This document shows positions 26,542 to 33,128 of a stretch of 33,128 nucleotides of DNA, piece by piece. The first letter of the stretch is position 1. Every line of letters begins with the position of its first letter. This DNA is from Desulfovibrio sp. (lineage in GTDB: Bacteria > Desulfobacterota > Desulfovibrionia > Desulfovibrionales > Desulfovibrionaceae). The position numbers and the translations under genes are program-made. Under the pieces are notes generated by a model. It was not told the DNA's origin. It did not search any database and saw only the letters and a list, made by a program, of their open reading frames with translations. The stretch lies in contig JAISKK010000045.1 in assembly GCA_031260965.1 (NCBI GenBank), positions 1 through 33,128 on the forward strand, read 5' to 3'.

Positions 26542-27831
26542 TTATATTATATCCAGAGCATCCGAAAGAGCGCCCAGAATATCGTCAATATGCTCAAGCC
26601 CGATAGAGAGGCGGATCAGATCGGCATGCAGACCGCCCGCCGCCTGCGCGTCACCAGACAACTGCGAATGCGTAGTGTCGGCCGGGTGGATGATCAGGCT
26701 TTTGGCGTCTCCGACATTAGCCAGCAGACTAAAGAGTTCAATATTGTCCACCAGTTTGATGGCCGCGCTCTCTCCGCCCTTGACGCCGAAGACCACCATG
26801 CCGCCCGCCCCGTCCGGCAGGTATTTTTGCGCCAGGGCTTGACTCGGATCGCCGGGCAGTCCGGGATAACGCACCCAAGCGACCTTGCTGTGTTTTTGCA
26901 AATATTCCGCAACTTTAAGTGCATTTTCACAATGCTTGGCCATGCGCAGGGGCAAGGTTTCGACCCCTTGCAGGAACTGCCAGGCCGCGTCCGGCGCCAG
27001 GGTGGGACCCTGGTTGCGCAAACCAACAGTGCGCAACCGCAGGGCAAAGGCCACGGGGTTCAAATCCCCGAGATCATGGGCAAAACGTAATCCGTGGTAG
27101 CCGCGATCCGGCTCATTATAAAGCGCAAATTTCGGATTCTTCCAGTCAAATTTTCCGGCGTCCACCACAATGCCGCCTATGCCGACTCCATGTCCGCCGA
27201 TCCATTTGCTCAAGGAATGGATCACTATGTCCGCCCCGTATTCGATCGGGCGCAACAGGGTGGGCGGGGTAAAGGTGGAATCCACTATCAGGGGCAACTG
27301 ATATTTTTTGGCGATGGCGGCGTATCCTGCGATATCCGCGACATCCAGAAGCGGATTGCCGATGCTTTCAATAAAGATGGCGCGGGTTTTATCGTTAACA
27401 GCCTTTTCCACAGCGGCGAAATCATTGATCGGCGTAAAGCGGACACTGATGTTCTGCTGAGGAAGGATGGCGTCAAACATGGTGTAGGTTCCGCCGTACA
27501 GGTTGACGGCGCTGACCAGTTCATCCCCGGCGCGCAAAATATTGGTGATGGAAAAATAAACGGCTGAAGTGCCGCTGGCCAGGGAAAGTCCGGCCGCTCC
27601 GCCGTCCAGGGCGGCCACGCGGTTTTCCAGCACATCATTGGTGGGATTCATAAGGCGGGCGTAAATGTTTCCCAGTTCACGCAAGGCAAAAAGGTCCGCT
27701 CCGTGCTTGGAGTTCCGGAACTTGTAAGCAGTCGTGCGGTATACGGGCACGGCTCTGGCCTGGGTTGTCGGATCAGCTTCCTGTCCAGCGTGCAGGGCAA
27801 GGGTTTCAAGATGATAGGGGCGTTTCGGCAT
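26542..27831 (-). CDS. metY: O-acetylhomoserine aminocarboxypropyltransferase (sulfhydrylase)
   Basis: 429 residues from ATG at 27831, which has AAGGAAG 7 nt upstream; an 18-codon upstream extension lacks one. It is a PLP enzyme of the Cys/Met metabolism family that combines O-acetylhomoserine with sulfide to give homocysteine, fitting a sulfide-producing host. The PLP-binding lysine is K209 in H-S-L-S-K-W-I-G-G-H. T-L-A-L-H-A-G-Q near the N-terminus and the insertion W-K-N-P-K-F-A-L-Y-N-E-P-D-R-G-Y-H-G are characteristic of MetY rather than of MetB or MetC. The gene stands alone with its own terminators. Confidence 0.92.
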   Translation of the reverse strand: MPKRPYHLETLALHAGQEADPTTQARAVPVYRTTAYKFRNSKHGADLFALRELGNIYARLMNPTNDVLENRVAALDGGAAGLSLASGTSAVYFSITNILRAGDELVSAVNLYGGTYTMFDAILPQQNISVRFTPINDFAAVEKAVNDKTRAIFIESIGNPLLDVADIAGYAAIAKKYQLPLIVDSTFTPPTLLRPIEYGADIVIHSLSKWIGGHGVGIGGIVVDAGKFDWKNPKFALYNEPDRGYHGLRFAHDLGDLNPVAFALRLRTVGLRNQGPTLAPDAAWQFLQGVETLPLRMAKHCENALKVAEYLQKHSKVAWVRYPGLPGDPSQALAQKYLPDGAGGMVVFGVKGGESAAIKLVDNIELFSLLANVGDAKSLIIHPADTTHSQLSGDAQAAGGLHADLIRLSIGLEHIDDILGALSDALDII

Positions 27832-27912
27832 GGCGTGGCTTCCTTGTTCGGGTGAATTTTCTGGGACGCGGCAAAATATATACAAAACCGCGACTGATGG
27901 AAATACTTTGTT

Positions 27913-27928
27913 CGCATATGCATATGCG
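27913..27928. repeat. Perfect 16-bp palindrome, candidate operator
   Basis: CGCATATG followed by CATATGCG reads identically on both strands. It lies upstream of metY and of the REC-PAS-PAS gene, in a place suited to a dimeric repressor or activator. No regulator gene is adjacent. Confidence 0.45.
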
Positions 27929-27997
27929 CCCGGGGAATATGAACAGATCTCCCCGCGCCGGAGCCAATGGACCTGCGCATGTTCCGGCCCGCGCGCA

Positions 27998-28026
27998 TTG
28001 ACATTGAACTGAATTTAGTTTATGGC
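27998..28026 (+). promoter_or_regulatory. Candidate promoter of the REC-PAS-PAS gene
   Basis: A perfect TTGACA (27998-28003) is followed by a 17-nt spacer and TATGGC (28021-28026), which keeps only the first three bases of the -10 consensus. The predicted start is about 40 nt before the ATG at 28074. Confidence 0.45.
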
Positions 28027-28073
28027 AAACCGCATGAGCGCTTTTATAAAATCCTTCAGGAAAGACAGCCGCC

Positions 28074-29255
28074 ATGCATAAGCTGAATGTGCTGATAGTG
28101 GAAGACGACGCTTCCACGGCCCTATGCCTGGAAGAATTTGTCCGACAAGCCGGTCATGAGGTATGCGGCATCGCCGACAGCGGTGAAAAGGCCCGTGCGG
28201 CGGCGCAGGAGCTGCGCCCGGACCTCGTTTTCATGGATATGCACTTGAAAGACGGGGTAACCGGCGTAATCTCGACGCGCAACATAGTCCGAGAACTGCG
28301 CATTCCCGTAATCATCATATCCTCCACCGATGATGAGGCGGAGTTAAAGGAAATTCAAAAGAGCCGGGCCTTCGGCTTTATACAAAAACCCGTGTCCTAT
28401 GATGAAGTGCGCGTTAATCTGGATATCTGCGCCAGGCATATTCCCGCGTTCCGCGCCCTGATCAAAAACCAGACCCTGAACAAAAATATTTTTGATAACG
28501 CCGCAGTGGGCATCTATATATGCCATCTGGACGGATACTACATAGCCTGTAACAACGCCTTTGCCCATATGCTGGGCTATGCGACCCCCCAGGAACTGTT
28601 GCGCACGGTAGTGTCGGTTGACGAGCAGGTATACGGAGGCGAGGGTCCAAGGGCCTCTTTTCTGACCGCCATCCGGGCCGGGCAGAGCCTGTGCAATCAG
28701 GAAGCGCAGATTTACGGCAAAGACTGCGACCGCATCTGGGTGTCCGAGCACCTTGTTCCCTATCATGACGCCGACAATGTTCTCCAAGGTTATGAAGGCG
28801 TTGTGATCAACATAAACGGCCAAAAAAGGGCCGAGGCCGAAAAAGACCTGGCCCTCACCCTGATGAATTGCACCATGGATGCCGTCAAAGACTGGATAGT
28901 GGTGACCGACTTTGCCGGAAACATTATTTTCAGCAACAAATCCTTCCAATCCGGAGCGCCGGATGCCGCGCTGGCGGGGGTTCTGCGCCTTGAGACCGCG
29001 CGGGAACAACCGGTCGCCTTCCCCATGGCCTTTATGCGTTCCGAGACAATGGTTTTGGATACCGAGGGCAGAGATTTGTTTGCGATCCTTGAAGAAAAAC
29101 TGGAAGCAACATCTCCTGAATATTACATCGGCCTGCGTTGCAGACTGGCCGAATATCCCAACTACCTGTACGCGCAAATCACCGCTTACACCAGTCCGGA
29201 CGGGGGAAAAATAGGAGCGGTGTTTGTGTTGCATCAGTACCAATGCGACCGCTGA
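28074..29255 (+). CDS. Response regulator with REC-PAS-PAS architecture
   Basis: 393 residues; AGGAAAG lies 8-9 nt before the ATG. The receiver domain (residues 5-120) has the acidic pocket E10-D11-D12, the phospho-acceptor D55 in F-M-D-M-H, and the Lys in I-Q-K-P-V. Two PAS domains follow, the first at about 135-255 (clear: the H-L-D-G-Y-Y-I-A-C-N-N-A-F segment), the second at about 262-390, more divergent. No kinase, GGDEF, EAL, HD-GYP or DNA-binding domain is present, so output must come from interaction with a partner. It lies 46 nt upstream of a chemoreceptor gene on the same strand, so the two may act together. The input signal and cognate kinase are unknown. Confidence 0.85.
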   Translation: MHKLNVLIVEDDASTALCLEEFVRQAGHEVCGIADSGEKARAAAQELRPDLVFMDMHLKDGVTGVISTRNIVRELRIPVIIISSTDDEAELKEIQKSRAFGFIQKPVSYDEVRVNLDICARHIPAFRALIKNQTLNKNIFDNAAVGIYICHLDGYYIACNNAFAHMLGYATPQELLRTVVSVDEQVYGGEGPRASFLTAIRAGQSLCNQEAQIYGKDCDRIWVSEHLVPYHDADNVLQGYEGVVININGQKRAEAEKDLALTLMNCTMDAVKDWIVVTDFAGNIIFSNKSFQSGAPDAALAGVLRLETAREQPVAFPMAFMRSETMVLDTEGRDLFAILEEKLEATSPEYYIGLRCRLAEYPNYLYAQITAYTSPDGGKIGAVFVLHQYQCDR

Positions 29256-29301
29256 TTGATGGCCCTTTACCTTATACTCTTAGCCTCATGAGAGGTGACG
29301 C

Positions 29302-31617
29302 TTGAAACTGACAATTTTTGCGAAAATGGCGTTGTTGCTTGTTATCAGCATCGTCTGCGTGATCGTTCCCCTGGTCTACCGGGTGAATACCCTGGTGAAC
29401 CACGAATTCACTCTCGAATCCCGCAACGAGATAGCCGCCAAGGCTGAAACGGTAATAGCAACCATAGAGGGATACAAGGATACTGTCGGTAGTACGCTCT
29501 GGCAGGTGTCCAGACGCGCCGATCTGGCGCAGGTGCTGAAAAACAAGGATATGACGGGCCTTGAACGCATCGCCAAAGATCTGGATGAACACAGCGGCAT
29601 AGACTTCATCACCGTTACCGATGCGACCGGCACAGTGCTGCTGCGCGGCCACTCCCAGAAAAAAGGCGACTCCATAGCCGGCGTGGCCTGCATCAAAGGC
29701 TCTTTGCAGGGATCGCCCCTTACTATCGGCGTGGAGGCCGGCAACGAAATATCCTATTCCGTGCGCGGAGGCGCTCCCATCTATGACCAGGAGAACAAGC
29801 TGATCGGGATTATTTCCGCCGGCGTGCGTCTTGACACCCAGGACCTGGTCAGCAGGCTGAGCAAGAGCCTGCAGGCGGAGGTGACCTTTTTCAAACAGGA
29901 CACGCGCGTCTCCTCCACTCTGAAAGACCCCCAGGGTCAGTCCATGGTCGGCACAAAAGCAACTTTGCCGGAGCTTCTCGAAAACACCCTGCGCAACGGC
30001 AAGGTTTTCGCCAGTGACCATGTAACCCTGTCCGGGCGTGATTTCGCGGTGTACTACCAGCCCCTCCTGGACTCCGGCGGAAAAGTGTCGGGCATGCTTT
30101 TTCTCGGCGTGCCGCGCACGATAATCGACACCATAAGCGAACACATCCTGCACAGCACCCTGCTGCTCGGCGGCGTTGTTTCCCTGCTCATGGTCATCAT
30201 AGGCATTTTCGTGGCCCGCATGCTCATTACCAAACCCTTGAGCAGGATAAGCAAACACATAGGCGACCTTGTGGACGACAGAGCCGAACTTTCCCATCGC
30301 ATTGACACCTCAAGCGGAGACGAGGTGGCCTCCCTGGCCCACCAGGTCAACCGCCTGACCGGCAAAGTGGACACCATGCTCTGCAGTGTTGAAAGCTATA
30401 AAAACGTGATGCACGCCATTCCGGAGCCGGTATTCGCCGTTGACGACAACTACAAGGTCACCCTCGCCAACCTGAAGGTCTGTAACATGGCCGGGGTGGC
30501 GGAACCGGAACTTCTGTACGGTAAACATATAAATGACGTGTTGCACGCCAACATTTTCGGAACGGACATGTGCCCTATGCGCGAGGTCATGCGTACCCAT
30601 TCCCGCTCCGTGTCCGACATCTTTCCCCTGATTATAGATGGAAAAGAGCGCAAAATTCGCGGCCTGTCCGATGTAATCAAAGACTGCAACGGCGTGGAAG
30701 TGGGTTTCTTCCAGATTTGCTCGGACATCACGGATATGGTGGAGCAGGAGCGCAAAATCGCACTACAGCTTGACCACACTACCGAGGTCAACAACAAGGT
30801 CCGGGAGATCGCGAAACGCGTCACCGCTTCCGCCACATCGATTCAGGAGCAAACCGGCAATATCCAGGATTCGGCCATGCACCAGAGCAAGGTCATGCAG
30901 CAAACTTTAAAAGCCCTGGAGCAAATGAATCAAACGGTCGTCGAAATATCGCGCAGCGCCTCCGCAGCTTCCGAACAGGCCGGCGCAAGCCAGAGCATGG
31001 CCGCCGAAGGCCGCAATGTCGTAAACGAGGCCATGCGGGCTATCGATTCCGTCCGCGCTCTGGCCGTGACGCTGAACGAGAGCCTTAAAAGCCTCGGCGC
31101 GCAGGCTGAAGGGATTGGTCAGATTATGAACGTCATCTCCGATATAGCGGATCAAACCAATCTTCTGGCCTTGAACGCGGCCATCGAAGCGGCCCGGGCG
31201 GGCGAAGCCGGCCGGGGTTTTGCCGTGGTCGCCGACGAGGTGCGTAAACTGGCGGAAAAAACCATGGGCGCAACCCAGGAAGTACGCAAGGCCATCACCG
31301 ATATTCAACATGGCGCCAACAGCAACATCGACAATATGCAGGATGTCGCCAATGCCGTGGAGAAGGCCACGGAGCTTTCCACAAAATCCGGAACAGCCTT
31401 GAACGAGATTGTGAATCTGGTCAGCGAAAGTTCTTCGCAAATTGCCTCCATAGCCGCCGCATCTGAAGAACAGTCCGTCTCCAGCGAGCTTATTACCAAA
31501 GATGTCAACGAGGTCACGGAGATAGCGGAAAACACTGTGCAGCAGACCGCCAAATCCGCGCAGGCCTCGGACGATCTGGCCATGCTGGCAAATGAACTGG
31601 ATTCCACAGTGCGATAA
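29302..31617 (+). CDS. Methyl-accepting chemotaxis protein (Cache-HAMP-PAS-MCP)
   Basis: 771 residues. The start is TTG at 29302, with AGAGGTG 5 nt upstream; the nearby ATG at 29288 is out of frame. A first membrane helix (residues 5-27) and a second at about 283-308 enclose a periplasmic single-Cache-like sensor of about 255 residues. HAMP follows at about 309-365, then a PAS domain at about 370-480, then the methylated coiled-coil signalling domain with [16 protein letters not shown] near residue 620, the CheA/CheW contact tip. The combination of periplasmic Cache and cytoplasmic PAS suggests it integrates an external ligand with an internal cue such as redox state. The ligand is unknown. 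It shows no C-terminal CheR-tethering pentapeptide. Confidence 0.93.
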   Translation: MKLTIFAKMALLLVISIVCVIVPLVYRVNTLVNHEFTLESRNEIAAKAETVIATIEGYKDTVGSTLWQVSRRADLAQVLKNKDMTGLERIAKDLDEHSGIDFITVTDATGTVLLRGHSQKKGDSIAGVACIKGSLQGSPLTIGVEAGNEISYSVRGGAPIYDQENKLIGIISAGVRLDTQDLVSRLSKSLQAEVTFFKQDTRVSSTLKDPQGQSMVGTKATLPELLENTLRNGKVFASDHVTLSGRDFAVYYQPLLDSGGKVSGMLFLGVPRTIIDTISEHILHSTLLLGGVVSLLMVIIGIFVARMLITKPLSRISKHIGDLVDDRAELSHRIDTSSGDEVASLAHQVNRLTGKVDTMLCSVESYKNVMHAIPEPVFAVDDNYKVTLANLKVCNMAGVAEPELLYGKHINDVLHANIFGTDMCPMREVMRTHSRSVSDIFPLIIDGKERKIRGLSDVIKDCNGVEVGFFQICSDITDMVEQERKIALQLDHTTEVNNKVREIAKRVTASATSIQEQTGNIQDSAMHQSKVMQQTLKALEQMNQTVVEISRSASAASEQAGASQSMAAEGRNVVNEAMRAIDSVRALAVTLNESLKSLGAQAEGIGQIMNVISDIADQTNLLALNAAIEAARAGEAGRGFAVVADEVRKLAEKTMGATQEVRKAITDIQHGANSNIDNMQDVANAVEKATELSTKSGTALNEIVNLVSESSSQIASIAAASEEQSVSSELITKDVNEVTEIAENTVQQTAKSAQASDDLAMLANELDSTVR

Positions 31618-31638
31618 CAGCAGTTGCACAGCAAACAC

Positions 31639-31670
31639 CCCGCAGGGATTTAACGCCAAATCCCTGCGGG
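31639..31670 (+). terminator. Perfect 13-bp hairpin after the chemoreceptor gene
   Basis: CCCGCAGGGATTT and AAATCCCTGCGGG form a perfect 13-bp stem with a 6-nt loop, 21 nt after the stop codon. The U-tract is missing, so it may act as a weak terminator or mRNA 3'-end stabiliser between this gene and the small Cys-rich gene. Confidence 0.6.
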
Positions 31671-31701
31671 CGGTTCATGCCAGATAAGAGGCTTGCAGGG
31701 A

Positions 31702-31971
31702 ATGAAAAAGCATCAGTTCGTAAAGACAAACTGCAACTGCCTGCGCAATGCTACCTATTTTGTCTGTAAATATTGCGGATCTATTGAGTATTGCGCCAAA
31801 CACGAGATAGAGGCCCTGCCTCTGGATATGGCGCTCTGTTCCTCCGAAGAGGCTCTGGAGGTCCCGGCCCTGGATGCTTTTAAGGGCAAACTCGGTGGCA
31901 CCTTCAACTGCCTGTCCCCTGATTATGAAACTTTCAAACAGTCGGACACCTGTCAGGGTCCGGACTGTTGA
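31702..31971 (+). CDS. Small Cys-rich protein, possible zinc ribbon; function unknown
   Basis: 89 residues from ATG at 31702, with AAGAGG about 10 nt upstream. Nine cysteines are spread over the chain: N-C-N-C, V-C-K-Y-C-G and Y-C-x-K-H cluster in the first third and could bind zinc or iron; the others, including the last residue, are isolated. The C-K-Y-C-G knuckle resembles rubredoxin or zinc-ribbon knuckles, and the arrangement C-x2-C-x5-C followed by His could complete one metal site. No membrane helix or signal peptide. I do not recognise the family. It is convergent with manC and separated from the chemoreceptor by a hairpin. Confidence 0.55.
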   Translation: MKKHQFVKTNCNCLRNATYFVCKYCGSIEYCAKHEIEALPLDMALCSSEEALEVPALDAFKGKLGGTFNCLSPDYETFKQSDTCQGPDC

Positions 31972-31976
31972 TCTCT

Positions 31977-31998
31977 TTGGCCGGGGCCGACCGGCCAA
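31977..31998. terminator. Hairpin between convergent genes
   Basis: TTGGCCGG (31977-31984) and CCGGCCAA (31991-31998) form a perfect 8-bp stem with a 6-nt loop between the ends of the small Cys-rich gene and manC. No clear U-tract on either strand, so a bidirectional terminator is plausible but unproven. Confidence 0.4.
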
Positions 31999-32019
31999 TC
32001 CCGCGTCCTCTGGAGCATT

Positions 32020-33128
32020 TTACGCCTGAGATTTCGGAAAAACCCGCCCGTAGACATCGTCAAAGCGCACGATGTCGTCTTCGCCAAGGTAGGAACCGGT
32101 CTGAATTTCAATCAGCTCCAAGGGGATGCGGCCGGGATTCTCCACCCGGTGTATCGACCCCAGAGGGATATAAATGGATTCGTCCTCTTTAATGATGTGC
32201 TGCTCCTCGTCCAGAGAAACTTTGGCCGTGCCGCGCACCATAATCCAGTGCTCGGAACGGTGGTGATGCATCTGCCTGGAAAGTATGCCGCCCGGCTTGA
32301 CCATAATAAGCTTGACCTGAAACCGCTCGCCCACAACAAGATTTTCATATGAACCCCAGGGGCGAAAGACACACCGATGCTCATCCGCCTCCTGCCGCCC
32401 GCGTTTTTTCAATTCCTCCAGCAGAAGCCTGACATCCTGGCTGCGCCCGCGCGGCATAACCAGCACGGCGTCAGAAGTTTCTACAACGTCAATCCCGTCG
32501 ATCCCCAAAACGGCGACCAGCCTGTGTTCCGCGTGCAGATAACTGTTCTTCGCGTCAATCTGCACAATGTCTCCGCAGAGCACATTGCCCGTCGCATCTT
32601 TAAGCCCGGATTCATAAAAGGATTCCCAGGAACCCATATCACTCCAGGATGATGTAAGGGGTGCCACACAGGCCTTGCGCGTATGCTCCATAACAGCGTA
32701 ATCAATAGAAATAGATGGACAGGCGGCAAAGTCGTCCACAGACAGACGGATAAAATCCAGATCCCGCCTCCGCCCCCGCCATACAGAGCGGCAGACGCTC
32801 TCCACTTTTGGGGCATGGGCGGCCAGTTCTTCCCAAAACACTGGGGCCTTGAACATGAACATGCCACTGTTCCAGAAATATGCACCGTCCTTGAGCATGG
32901 CTTTGGCCCCTTCAGCATCCGGCTTTTCCACAAAGCTCTCCACCTCCCGGATGCCAGGAAAAATTTCCCGTCCGGATCGGATGTAGCCAAAACCTGTTTC
33001 CGGTCGGGAAGGCTCGACCCCAAAAATCGCTATCCGCCCGGACTCGGCCCCTTTTCTTGCCAGAGACACGGACTCGGCAAAAGCGTCCGCAGGATCAATA
33101 ATATGGTCGGAACTTAAAACCAGAATCA
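32020..33128 (-). CDS. manC: Mannose-1-phosphate guanylyltransferase / mannose-6-phosphate isomerase (partial, N-terminus off the right edge)
   Basis: The frame enters from the right edge and ends at TAA (32022-32020), about 369 residues. The first visible residues, L-V-L-S-S-D-H-I-I, belong to the nucleotidyltransferase core; the N-terminal G-G-x-G-x-R-L-W-P loop is beyond the edge. F-V-E-K-P, Y-F-W-N-S-G-M-F and S-I-D-Y-A-V-M-E are signatures of GDP-mannose pyrophosphorylase. The last 115 residues form the fused cupin-type isomerase, with R-P-W-G-S-Y and the metal-site region M-H-H-H-R-S-E-H-W. It supplies GDP-mannose from fructose-6-phosphate-derived mannose phosphates for surface polysaccharide. 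Confidence 0.95.
   Translation of the reverse strand, partial: ILVLSSDHIIDPADAFAESVSLARKGAESGRIAIFGVEPSRPETGFGYIRSGREIFPGIREVESFVEKPDAEGAKAMLKDGAYFWNSGMFMFKAPVFWEELAAHAPKVESVCRSVWRGRRRDLDFIRLSVDDFAACPSISIDYAVMEHTRKACVAPLTSSWSDMGSWESFYESGLKDATGNVLCGDIVQIDAKNSYLHAEHRLVAVLGIDGIDVVETSDAVLVMPRGRSQDVRLLLEELKKRGRQEADEHRCVFRPWGSYENLVVGERFQVKLIMVKPGGILSRQMHHHRSEHWIMVRGTAKVSLDEEQHIIKEDESIYIPLGSIHRVENPGRIPLELIEIQTGSYLGEDDIVRFDDVYGRVFPKSQA

Larger units (their letters stand above)
27832..28073. other. Divergent region between metY and the REC-PAS-PAS gene
   Basis: It contains a perfect 16-bp palindrome at 27913-27928 and a 6-bp stem, CGGGGA (27931-27936) with TCCCCG (27950-27955). For metY, TTTCCA and TATATT with a 17-nt spacer make a moderate promoter near 27900-27875 on the minus strand. 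I see no SAM-riboswitch-like structure in the metY leader. Confidence 0.35.

Noticed and set aside
28013..28040. Sigma28 (flagellar) promoter before the REC-PAS-PAS gene
   Set aside because: A partial TAAAGTTT-like -35 exists but the expected GCCGATAA -10 is absent.

Overview
The window is a GC-rich bacterial chromosome segment with tightly packed genes and no rRNA, tRNA, CRISPR array, transposase or phage gene that I can see. The gene set points to a Desulfovibrio-like anaerobe of the Desulfobacterota, by inference from content only: a LapA-type giant adhesin with type I secretion style repeats, an anaerobic glycerol-3-phosphate dehydrogenase (GlpABC type), a TRAP transporter, a REC-PAS-PAS protein next to a chemoreceptor, and a zinc-ribbon/membrane protein beside dnaK.

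Layout. (1) 1-4321, minus: the N-terminal 1440 residues of a giant repeat adhesin that runs off the left edge. It is open across its whole length, and the long plus-strand frames opposite it are shadows. A strong sigma70-type promoter and a leader of about 320 nt precede it. (2) 4909-13537, plus: a co-directional run of a PBP-activator-like lipoprotein, lipA, a Nudix hydrolase, glgA-glgB and panB-panC. (3) 13563-16979, minus: dnaK followed by a zinc-ribbon/multi-TM protein. (4) 17170-25379, plus: a compact cluster of TRAP transporter dctP-dctQ-dctM, a HAD-IIA phosphatase, a fused glpA-glpB and glpC. (5) 25419-27831, minus: metY (O-acetylhomoserine sulfhydrylase), two tandem hairpin terminators, then an exostosin-like glycosyltransferase. 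(6) 28074-31971, plus: the REC-PAS-PAS protein, a TTG-started methyl-accepting chemotaxis protein, a hairpin, and a small Cys-rich protein. (7) 32020-33128, minus: a manC-type GDP-mannose pyrophosphorylase/phosphomannose isomerase cut by the right edge.

How the parts work together. Cluster 4 is the most suggestive. A high-affinity anion importer, a small phosphatase and a complete membrane-anchored G3P dehydrogenase sit in one apparent transcription unit with no glycerol kinase or facilitator, which would suit uptake and oxidation of a phosphorylated or otherwise anionic glycerol derivative feeding electrons to the quinone pool. The adhesin carries a TAAG di-alanine motif at residues 108-111, the position and sequence expected of a LapG protease site, so surface retention is probably controlled by c-di-GMP through a LapD/LapG pair encoded elsewhere. 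glgA-glgB, panB-panC, lipA and dnaK are ordinary housekeeping genes.
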